Assembly: GCA_018368455.1 (NCBI GenBank)
Contig: JAGZEG010000003.1
Location: forward strand, 1-64,000
DNA length: 64,000 nucleotides
DNA from: Coriobacteriia bacterium
GTDB lineage: Bacteria > Actinomycetota > Coriobacteriia > Coriobacteriales > UMGS124
Direction: 5' to 3'
Positions 53,164 to 60,510 of this stretch are shown piece after piece; within the stretch, counting starts at the first letter, position 1; each line of letters opens with the position of its first letter. A program made the translations under genes and the position numbers. The notes under the pieces were generated by a model, which made no database searches, had not been told where the DNA came from, and was given only the letters and a program-made list of their open reading frames with translations.

Positions 53164-53451
53164 GGTGGCCCTTTCTTGTCATGGGGACGCTGTCGGCTTT
53201 GCGTGCGGGGTTCGAGATCGCGAACCCTTTTGGTACCTCGCATGATAGCGCCCGTTGCACTGAGATTCGCGCACGGTGTGGTACCTCCTCGCGCAAAACG
53301 GGCTACAGGTGTGCCGAACTGCGAGAAAAGGGCCGCCTGGGCTATACTTCTCAGGCCGTGCGCCCCTGCGAGCGCGCGGCAGGTGGGAGAAAGGAAGGGC
53401 GGGGCCGTCGTGGGCCTCGCGCGGTACTTAAACGCAAAGAGGGGACGATTC
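53164..53451. other. Divergent promoter region of xpt and feoAB
   Basis: This 288-bp region has no supported gene. A -10-like TATACT at 53343-53348 is oriented toward feoAB, leaving a leader of about 100 nt, but no convincing -35 or iron-box (Fur/DtxR/IdeR) sequence was found. Confidence 0.4.
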
Positions 53452-55884
53452 ATGGCGCAGGGTACGGGTCGGCGGGCCGAGTCACAGGACGCGTCGGGTA
53501 TGTCGCTTGACACGCTGCCCATCGGCAAGGACGCCGTTGTCGCTTCCGTGGACTGCGCGGAGACGAGCCTGCGGGCCCATCTGCTCGACATGGGGCTGAC
53601 GCCGGGCACCGAGGTCACGATGATGAAGGTCGCGCCTCTGGGCGACCCCGTGGAGATCCGCCTGCGCGGCTACGAGCTGACGCTGCGGCGTGATGACGCG
53701 GCCCACATCGCGCTGCGCGACGTCCACGAGGCGCACGTTCCCGGCACGGCCGGCTCCGGCGCCGAGCGGTCCTCGGTCCGCAGGCCTCGCGCGGCGCATC
53801 TGGCTCTGGGAGAGGGCCGCTACAGCCCGCGGCGCGATGGCTCGCAGGCGGAGCGCCGGCAGGGCAGCCCGCTGTCCATTGCTCTCGTCGGCAACCAGAA
53901 CTGCGGCAAGACGACGCTATTCAACCAGCTCACGGGCTCAAACCAGCACGTCGGCAACTTCCCGGGCGTCACGGTCGACCGCAAGGACGGCCCCATCCGC
54001 TCGCATCCCGAAGTCACGCTGACCGACCTGCCGGGCATCTACTCGCTGTCGCCCTACACGGGCGAGGAAGTCGTGACGCGCGAGTTCATCCTGCGGGAGC
54101 GCCCAGATGCCGTCATCGACGTCGTCGACGCCACGAACATCGAGCGCAATCTCTACCTTACGCTGCAGCTTATGGAGCTCGACGTGCCGCTCGTCATCGC
54201 GCTCAACATGATGGACGAGGTCGCGGCAAACGGCGGGACCGTCGACGTCAACGAGCTCGAGGCGCAGCTCGGCGTCCCGGTCGTGCCCATCGTCGCCGCG
54301 CGCGGCGAGGGCATCGACGAGCTCGTCGAGCATGTCGTCAACGTTGCGCTGCGCCGTGAGCGCCCGGGCCGGCTCGACTTCTGCCGGCAGGACGGTCCCG
54401 ACGGGGGAGCGCTGCACCGCTGCATTCACGGTATAGCCGCCCTCGTGGACGACCACGCCAGCCGCGCCGGTATACCCATGCGCTTTGCGGCGACGAAGCT
54501 TGTCGAGGGGGATTCGCTCGTGCGCGAGGCGCTTGACCTCGACGCGAACGAGGCAGATGCCGTCGAGCACATCGTGACGCAGATGGAGCGCGAGGCAGGT
54601 TGCGATCGGCTCGCTGCCGTTGCTGACATGCGCTTCGCTTTCATCGAGGCGCTGTGCGAGCAGGCGGTCGTAAAGCCGCGCGAGAGCCGTGAGCACCGTC
54701 GCTCCGTCGCTATCGACCGCATCCTGACGGGCCGCTTCACGGCGCTGCCCGTGTTCGCGCTCATCATGGCGCTCGTGTTTTGGGTGACGTTCGGCCTCGT
54801 GGGCCAGCCGCTCGCTGACCTGCTCGACGTCGGCGTCTCGGCGCTCATCGGGCTTGCCGACGAGGGGCTGCGCGCGCTCGCCATCAACGACGTCGTGCGC
54901 TCGCTCATCGTGGACGGCGCCCTGAGCGGCGTGGGGAGCGTGCTGTCGTTCGTGCCGGTCATCGCGACGCTGTTCCTGATGTTGTCCCTGCTCGAGGACT
55001 CGGGCTACATGGCGCGCGTCGCCTTCTTCATGGACCGGGCGCTGCGCCGCATCGGCCTGTCGGGACGCAGCCTCGTGCCGATGCTCGTCGGTTTCGGCTG
55101 CAGCGTACCTGCCATCATGGCGACGCGCACGCTGCCCTCCGAACACGACCGGCGCCTGACGGTGCTGCTGACGCCGTTCATGAGCTGCTCTGCGAAGCTG
55201 CCGGTATACGCGACGATCACCGCGGCGTTTTTCCCGACGAACGGCACCCTCGTCATGCTGTCCCTGTACTTCCTGGGCATGGGCGTCGGCGTGCTCGTGG
55301 CCCTCGCCATGCGACGCACGGCGTTTCGCGGCGAGCCGGTGCCGTTCATCATGGAGCTGCCGAACTATCGTCTGCCGAGCCTGAAGAGCACGCTGCTGCT
55401 TGTGTGGGACAAGGCGAAGGGCTTCATCACGAAGGCGTTCACGATCATATTCGCGGCAAGCGTCGTCGTGTGGTTCCTCCAGACGTTCGACGTTCGCCTG
55501 AACGTGGCGCCTGACCAGGCGGACTCCCTGCTGGCGGGCCTGGGCGGGCTCATCGCCCCGCTGTTCGCGCCGCTCGGCTTTGGCGTGTGGCAGGCTGCCT
55601 GTGCGCTGGCGACGGGCTTTCTGGCCAAGGAAAGCGTCCTGTCGACGCTGTCCGTGCTCGTCGGCGGGGCTGCCGGTGGGCTGGCGAGCCTGTTCACGCC
55701 GCTGAGCGCCTACACGTTCCTCGTGTTCGTGCTGCTGTACACGCCGTGCGTCGCGGCGATCGGCGTCGTGCGTGGCGAGCTGGGTGCGCGTTACGCGGCC
55801 GGCATGGTGGCGCTGCAGTGCGGCGTCGCGTGGGTCGTGGCGTTCGTCGTGCACACGATCGGGCTTGCGCTCGGCCTCGCGTAG
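53452..55884 (+). CDS. feoB: FeoA-FeoB fusion, ferrous iron transporter
   Basis: The fusion has 810 residues from ATG 53452, with AAAGAGGGG upstream. The N-terminal FeoA (SH3-like) domain is at about 17-90 (LLDMGLTPGTEVTMMKVAPLG), and an Arg-rich linker follows. The FeoB GTPase domain starts near residue 142: G1 GNQNCGKTTLFN, G3 DLPGIYSLSPY, G4 NMMD. The membrane part has the gate motifs GFGCSVPAIMATRT and SCSAKLPVYATI. It imports Fe2+. Separate FeoA and FeoB are the common form; fused versions are known in some anaerobes. Confidence 0.95.
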   Translation: MAQGTGRRAESQDASGMSLDTLPIGKDAVVASVDCAETSLRAHLLDMGLTPGTEVTMMKVAPLGDPVEIRLRGYELTLRRDDAAHIALRDVHEAHVPGTAGSGAERSSVRRPRAAHLALGEGRYSPRRDGSQAERRQGSPLSIALVGNQNCGKTTLFNQLTGSNQHVGNFPGVTVDRKDGPIRSHPEVTLTDLPGIYSLSPYTGEEVVTREFILRERPDAVIDVVDATNIERNLYLTLQLMELDVPLVIALNMMDEVAANGGTVDVNELEAQLGVPVVPIVAARGEGIDELVEHVVNVALRRERPGRLDFCRQDGPDGGALHRCIHGIAALVDDHASRAGIPMRFAATKLVEGDSLVREALDLDANEADAVEHIVTQMEREAGCDRLAAVADMRFAFIEALCEQAVVKPRESREHRRSVAIDRILTGRFTALPVFALIMALVFWVTFGLVGQPLADLLDVGVSALIGLADEGLRALAINDVVRSLIVDGALSGVGSVLSFVPVIATLFLMLSLLEDSGYMARVAFFMDRALRRIGLSGRSLVPMLVGFGCSVPAIMATRTLPSEHDRRLTVLLTPFMSCSAKLPVYATITAAFFPTNGTLVMLSLYFLGMGVGVLVALAMRRTAFRGEPVPFIMELPNYRLPSLKSTLLLVWDKAKGFITKAFTIIFAASVVVWFLQTFDVRLNVAPDQADSLLAGLGGLIAPLFAPLGFGVWQAACALATGFLAKESVLSTLSVLVGGAAGGLASLFTPLSAYTFLVFVLLYTPCVAAIGVVRGELGARYAAGMVALQCGVAWVVAFVVHTIGLALGLA

Positions 55885-55910
55885 CGCGCGCGGGGACGAG
55901 CGCCTTGCTC

Positions 55911-57170
55911 CTACTGCTGGCCGGTCGTCGTATCGGGCACGCGGGCCGCGTTCTCTGGGTTGATCGTCATGGACTGGAAGCGGTTCTCCATGTAGTCGTT
56001 GCCGAAGTGCGTGGCGTAGAACTGCTCGACAGCCGTCTGCGGCACTTTGCCGGACTCGCGCTCATGCCAGAAGTCGAGCGCCTGCAGCGTCATGAGGCCG
56101 TTGGCGACCATGAGCGCCGCGCACACGACGGTCACGGGATAGCGCAGTTGCCAGGGGATGAGGTTGATGAGCTTGAGCATCCTCGGCAGGCACAGCTTGA
56201 TCCACACGACGCCGAGGCAGCCCCACATCGCCATGAACATGCCGTTCGTGCGGCCGTCGATGGAGAGGAACGTGCCCGAGTAGTCCCAGGCCGTGATGCC
56301 GAACGCCGTCTCCATGAACCAGCTCACGAAGAACTCGAATGCACCGCCGATGACGGCGCTCACGAGGAAGATGACGACGACGTTGGCGCACCAGAAGCGG
56401 TTGAGCGCCACGGTCATGAGTACGGCGCCGAAGCCGTAGATGGGCGAGAACGGGCCGAACAGCACGCCGGCGCGATCCTGGTAGACGCCCGGCTCGACGA
56501 AGACCATGTGGTAGACGACCTCTATGACGAGGCCGAGCACGCAGCAGACGATAAACGTCCAGAACAGGTTGAAGAAGTCGAGCGTGATGTAGCCCCTGCC
56601 CGTCTCGTCGCGGCCGAGCGTGCCCTCCTCGGCGTCCTCGTGCAGCTCCATGCGGCGCAGCTTACGGCGCAGATGGCGCTCGTCCGTCAGCGCGGGGTCG
56701 ACGGTGACGGATATGGCGACGAGGATGACGATCTGGATGAAGTTGTCGAGCAGGTCCATGGACGGGCCGTTGAGCATCATGTCGAGGACGAGCGACGCGA
56801 CGGTCGCTGCGATGAGTGCGTAGGCCCACTGCGCGGCATGCCGTTGGCGGTTGCGCAGCAGCAGGACGCCAAAGATGACGAGCATGACGGACGTGACCTG
56901 CGTCACTGCAAACGAGACGATTTCGATCACGAGCGTGAGCGTCGTGTCGTTGAGCTGAGGGAGGATCTGGTCGCGCAGGACGAACAGGCCCACGGCGAGG
57001 ATGATCGAGAGGACAGCGACGCCGGCGCCCTGCAGTATGCACAGGATGCCGTATATCTTCATGATGAGGGGGATCTTCCCCCTCTTTTCGGATGGCTCCT
57101 GCGGATTCGGAGTGCCGCTCGGTGCGGGGCACGCGATGTCAGGCGTAGCTGTGGCGATGGCTTCGCTCAT
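55911..57170 (-). CDS. Putative ABC-transporter type IV (PF06541-like) membrane protein
   Basis: The protein has 419 residues from ATG 57170; an open frame further upstream has no ribosome binding site. About five N-terminal and five later membrane segments are predicted. The second half contains the family core: FFNLFWTFIVCCVLGLVIEV, GPFSPIYGFGAVLMTV and WDYSGTFLSIDGRTN, matching the putative ABC-transporter type IV family. The function of this family is unknown. A short polar C-terminal tail follows. Confidence 0.82.
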   Translation of the reverse strand: MSEAIATATPDIACPAPSGTPNPQEPSEKRGKIPLIMKIYGILCILQGAGVAVLSIILAVGLFVLRDQILPQLNDTTLTLVIEIVSFAVTQVTSVMLVIFGVLLLRNRQRHAAQWAYALIAATVASLVLDMMLNGPSMDLLDNFIQIVILVAISVTVDPALTDERHLRRKLRRMELHEDAEEGTLGRDETGRGYITLDFFNLFWTFIVCCVLGLVIEVVYHMVFVEPGVYQDRAGVLFGPFSPIYGFGAVLMTVALNRFWCANVVVIFLVSAVIGGAFEFFVSWFMETAFGITAWDYSGTFLSIDGRTNGMFMAMWGCLGVVWIKLCLPRMLKLINLIPWQLRYPVTVVCAALMVANGLMTLQALDFWHERESGKVPQTAVEQFYATHFGNDYMENRFQSMTINPENAARVPDTTTGQQ

Positions 57171-57322
57171 GGGTGTCTTGTCATCCCTTCGTGAGATCTC
57201 ATGCTGACTCCGAAAAGTCCTCAATAGGATACAGGACACACCGCGCGGTAATGCGGCGTTTGCGTGGTCGGGCGGGGTTTTAGAGCAAAGAGATGACCTG
57301 GTCTTGCATGGCGAGCTGCTCC

Positions 57323-57352
57323 GTGTATACTGTGATTGTCGTATATATACAC
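57323..57352 (+). promoter_or_regulatory. Putative operator of the GntR-ABC module
   Basis: GTGTATA (57323-57329) is repeated inverted as TATACAC (57346-57352), 23 bp centre to centre, in an AT-rich patch upstream of the GntR gene. The TATATATAC inside could serve as a -10. YtrA-like repressors bind such two-arm sites. Confidence 0.55.
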
Positions 57353-57473
57353 TATGTACGCTTGGGGACGCCTGAGGGTGCATTGAATGCCTGGATCGGG
57401 ACGCCGAGCCGGGCACGGTGCGTCGGGGACGCCGGATGCGCCGACCGTGTACGGAAGCGAAGGGGCCTACGCC

Positions 57474-57845
57474 GTGGAGATCATCATCTCAAACGCGAGT
57501 ACGAAACCGATCTACGAGCAGATCACGTCGCAGGTCAAGGGGCTCATCCTCGCGGGCGAGCTCAAGGGGGGGGAGCAGTTGCCCTCCATGCGCGTGCTGG
57601 CGAACGACCTGCGCGTGAGCGTCATCACGACGAAGCGCGCCTATGCCGACCTCGAGGCGGCCGGCTTTATCACGACCGTCCAGGGCAAGGGCTGCTTCGT
57701 TGCGGGTGGGAATCGCGAGATGCTGCGCGAGGAGCGGCTGCGTGACGTCGAGGCCTTGCTCGGCTCTGCGGTGCGCAAGGGGCGCGAGCTCGGTCTGTCC
57801 GACGACGAGCTTCTCGAGATGCTGCACCTGCAGATGGAGCCGTGA
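57474..57845 (+). CDS. GntR/YtrA-family transcriptional repressor
   Basis: The protein has 123 residues from GTG 57474, with GAAGGGG upstream; the longer frame from 57387 adds a tail with no homology. The winged helix is at about 10-75 (KPIYEQITSQVKGLILAGEL, LPSMRVLANDLRVSVITTKR, and YADLEAAGFITTVQGKG). The short C-terminal helix region, with no FadR or UTRA effector domain, defines the YtrA group, which usually represses its own ABC operon. That fits the ABC genes 75 bp downstream. Confidence 0.93.
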   Translation: MEIIISNASTKPIYEQITSQVKGLILAGELKGGEQLPSMRVLANDLRVSVITTKRAYADLEAAGFITTVQGKGCFVAGGNREMLREERLRDVEALLGSAVRKGRELGLSDDELLEMLHLQMEP

Positions 57846-57919
57846 GGGGGTCGGACTCACGCTCAACAAACTCTCAATCTCAACGATAACGTTTTCATAG
57901 ACCTTGAAGGTGAGCTGAA

Positions 57920-58906
57920 ATGAATAGAACAAAGGGGCAGGTGAGCGCAGTGACGAGCGCGACGTTCCCCACTCAGCTTTCCCATGAAGGCGCCTGGGAT
58001 GCTGGGGCGCTCATAGAGGCCCGCGGCATGACGAAGCGCTACGAGGGATTCATGCTCCAGGATGTCTCACTGCGCGTCGATGCCGGCACGATTGTCGGCT
58101 TTGTTGGGCGCAACGGGGCCGGCAAGTCCACGACAATCAAGGCCCTGCTTGGCCTCGTCTCGCTCGACGGGGGAGAGGCACGCGTGCTAGGGATGAGCCC
58201 GCGTGACATCGCGGCCCCGAAAGGCGCCCTCGTCAAGGAGCACGTCGGCGTCGTGTTTGACACGGTTCCCCTTCCGGCGTCTCTACGGCTCGATGGCGTG
58301 GCGCGCATCATGCAACTGGCGTATCGCACGTGGGACCAGAGGCGCTTTGAGGAGCTGTGCGGGCGATTCGGACTGGGCGCACGCAAACGCGTCAAGGACC
58401 TCTCTCGTGGCATGGGCATGAAGCTGCAACTTGCGTGCGCGCTGTCTCACGACGCGCGCCTGCTCATCCTTGACGAGGCGACGGCCGGCCTCGACCCGAT
58501 GGCTCGCGACGAGGCGCTCGACGTGCTGCGCGACTTCGTTGCCGATGACGGCCACGCCGTGCTGCTCTCGAGCCACATCACGAGCGACCTGGAGAAGGTC
58601 GCCGATATCGTGTGCTGCATCGACGAGGGTCGCGTTGTGTTCACGCGCCCCAAGGACGACATCTGCGACCGCATGGGCCTCGTGCGCTTGCGCTCTCGCG
58701 AGCTCGACGAGCTGCGTGCCGCAGGGCCGGACGCCATCCCGGGAGAGACGCGGGACGACCGGGCCCGCGTGCTGCGGCAGGACATGGGCGTCGCGCTATG
58801 CGTGCCCGACCGCGCGGCGTTTGCGGCGCGCTGGCCCGAGCTCGAGTGTGAGCGCATGGGCATCGACGACTATCTGGGCTTCGTCCTGAAGGGAGAGCTG
58901 CTATGA
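57920..58906 (+). CDS. ABC transporter ATP-binding subunit, YtrB-like
   Basis: The protein has 328 residues. Walker A is GRNGAGKST, the signature motif is LSRGMGMK, Walker B is LLILDEATAGLD, and the switch is LSSHITSDLEK. The N-terminal 33 residues before the domain are extra, so the true start could be later. It is the second gene of the GntR module and overlaps the permease by 4 bp. YtrBCEF-type systems respond to cell-envelope stress. Confidence 0.92.
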   Translation: MNRTKGQVSAVTSATFPTQLSHEGAWDAGALIEARGMTKRYEGFMLQDVSLRVDAGTIVGFVGRNGAGKSTTIKALLGLVSLDGGEARVLGMSPRDIAAPKGALVKEHVGVVFDTVPLPASLRLDGVARIMQLAYRTWDQRRFEELCGRFGLGARKRVKDLSRGMGMKLQLACALSHDARLLILDEATAGLDPMARDEALDVLRDFVADDGHAVLLSSHITSDLEKVADIVCCIDEGRVVFTRPKDDICDRMGLVRLRSRELDELRAAGPDAIPGETRDDRARVLRQDMGVALCVPDRAAFAARWPELECERMGIDDYLGFVLKGELL

Positions 58907-59616
58907 GCGGCATCATCCGATCGGCGCGCATTGACCTCGTTTCGTTTCGCCACCTCCTCGTGCTGCAGATCTTCGTGTTTGCCGTGCTGGCGGTGTGCCT
59001 GAGCCTGCAGGGCGCTGAGGTGCTCGCCGCCGCCGTCGCGTTCGTCACTATCTACTCGCTCATGGTGTTTGGTATGAACCTTTGCGTGATGGATGACGCA
59101 AACGGGTGGAGCGCGTATCGCATGGCGCTGCCGCTCGCGCGTCGCGACGTCGTGCTCGGCCGCTTCGTTGCCATCGGGGCGCTGGGCGTGGCGGGCGTCG
59201 CCACGTTCCTCGCGGCGTCGTCGGTGACGCTGCTCGTCCAAGGGTGCTTGGATGGTCGTGGGTTCGGGGCGCTTGCGGACCCGTCGCTGTGGGCGGCCAT
59301 GGGGGGTAGCTTGACGCTGGCGCTCGCGATTGGCTCGCTGCTTGTTGGTACGCTCGTACCGCTCTCTTTTCGCTTCGGGGCGCAGCGCGTCATGAGGGTG
59401 TACCCGATCGCCATCGTTCTGATCGTGCTCGTGCCGCTTTTTGTCTTGCAGCTTGCGGGTGACCAGATCATGGCTGGGCTCGATGACGCCGTGGCAACGC
59501 TGTCCACCTCAGGCGGTCTCGTGGCGCTGATGCTCGCGCTGCTCGGCGTTGCGGTCGTCCTCACGGCCATCAGCGCTCTGGTGAGCGTCCGCCTTTACCG
59601 CACCCGGGACCTATAG
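58903..59616 (+). CDS. ABC-2 type permease subunit of the GntR module
   Basis: The membrane protein has 237 residues and about six membrane segments. The pattern MDDANGWSAYRMALPLARRDVVLGRF, in which a membrane export protein is followed by a conserved LPLxRRxxVxxR motif, is typical of ABC-2 permeases in such modules. Its ATG overlaps the ATPase gene stop. It ends 12 bp before the convergent HicB-like gene. Confidence 0.86.
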   Translation: MSGIIRSARIDLVSFRHLLVLQIFVFAVLAVCLSLQGAEVLAAAVAFVTIYSLMVFGMNLCVMDDANGWSAYRMALPLARRDVVLGRFVAIGALGVAGVATFLAASSVTLLVQGCLDGRGFGALADPSLWAAMGGSLTLALAIGSLLVGTLVPLSFRFGAQRVMRVYPIAIVLIVLVPLFVLQLAGDQIMAGLDDAVATLSTSGGLVALMLALLGVAVVLTAISALVSVRLYRTRDL

Positions 59617-59627
59617 GGAGGGCCGGG

Positions 59628-59948
59628 CTAGACGCGTGACACGAGAAGCTGATTGATGGAGACGCCTTGCTCGGCGGCCTCCATGGCAAGCCGGCGGTGC
59701 TGCTGGGGCGTTATGCGTAGGGAGATCTTGCCAGAGTAGCGGCGCCTGCCAAGAGGTTCGGGCGCCGCCGCTCCCTCCTCCTGCAGATCGGAGAGGACGT
59801 CCTGGATGAGCGTGACGAGTCCTGCTAGCGCGTCAGCTTGCGAGTCTCCCACGTTCGAAAGACTGGGAAACTCGGCTGCGGTTGCGATGAAGGCGTGGTC
59901 TTCTTGAGAGTAAAACACGCGGAACGTGTACTCCTCAGCCTGATACAT
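59628..59948 (-). CDS. hicB: HicB-family antitoxin
   Basis: The protein has 106 residues from ATG 59948. The N-terminal half is the HicB partial RNase-H-like fold (YTFRVFYSQEDHAFIATAAEFPSLSNVGDS, with the conserved EFP and S near the end). The C-terminus has a ribbon-helix-helix (SLRITPQQHRRLAMEAAEQGVSINQLL). It should inhibit the upstream HicA-like toxin and bind the promoter. It shares 14 bp with the toxin gene. Confidence 0.88.
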   Translation of the reverse strand: MYQAEEYTFRVFYSQEDHAFIATAAEFPSLSNVGDSQADALAGLVTLIQDVLSDLQEEGAAAPEPLGRRRYSGKISLRITPQQHRRLAMEAAEQGVSINQLLVSRV

Positions 59949-60189
59949 GCTCGGACTCCCATCTGTCCAATGCTGCAAGGATTTGTTTAACCTGATAGGG
60001 GCTTACGTAGCCGTCTTTGTTCTGAATGTTGATCCGGGGGTCGTCTTTCCAGGGCATCCTGTACACATGGTGCGACCCATGCATACGCGCTTGTCCAAAG
60101 TAGGCCGTACGCACGCGCTCGGCATCGCGATACCGAACTCCTTTCTGGCAACGACGCATCTCGGCCACGAGCTCCTGTATGTCTGGCAT
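59935..60189 (-). CDS. hicA: HicA-like mRNA interferase toxin
   Basis: The protein has 84 residues from ATG 60189, with AAGGAG upstream. The double-stranded RNA-binding-like HicA fold is recognised from GSHHVYRMPWKDDPRINIQNKDGY with the catalytic His after GS, and from VKQILAALD at the end. The N-terminal part is less typical for HicA and may be an added segment. The toxin-first order (hicA then hicB) is standard. Confidence 0.85.
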   Translation of the reverse strand: MPDIQELVAEMRRCQKGVRYRDAERVRTAYFGQARMHGSHHVYRMPWKDDPRINIQNKDGYVSPYQVKQILAALDRWESEHVSG

Positions 60190-60510
60190 GCTGTGCTCCT
60201 TAGCATGGTAGCGTATATGATACCATAATGTGTGTGACGAGGCTGTTTGTTGGGGCTCGACCAGAGAGTTTGTTGCTTAAGGTTGTATACGATGGCGCTA
60301 TCGTAACATACGAACATGTGTTCTTCAACGGTTTGCGAGAAGCGGTCATTGCGTTGCGCCGTACGACGGCATCCCCACGGGGCGTCCACGACGGGGGAGC
60401 ACGCGCGCGATAGAATGGGCTCATCGCAGCGGGGTCGTGGCCTTGGCGTCACGGCCCCGCGCTGTGTCTCGTGTCCCGTGCTCGCGACTTGTTCGAAAGG
60501 TGACGTGCCC
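60190..60510. other. Divergent region upstream of hicA and the helicase gene
   Basis: This 321-bp region contains the hicAB operator at 60205-60226. A TAGAAT element at 60411-60416 could be a -10 for the helicase gene. An open frame of 61 codons at 60228-60413 has no ribosome binding site or known match. Nothing else is recognised. Confidence 0.45.
60205..60226 (-). promoter_or_regulatory. Putative HicAB operator
   Basis: ATGGTA (60205-60210) and TACCAT (60221-60226) form a perfect inverted repeat around 10 bp (GCGTATATGA), 15 bp before the hicA start. HicB antitoxins bind such palindromes in their own promoter. Confidence 0.55.

Noticed and set aside
53164..53451. Guanine or xanthine riboswitch before xpt
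   Set aside because: None of the conserved purine-riboswitch loop sequences is visible on the minus strand.
60228..60413. 61-codon open frame between hicA and the helicase gene
   Set aside because: No ribosome binding site or family, and it crosses probable promoter sequence.
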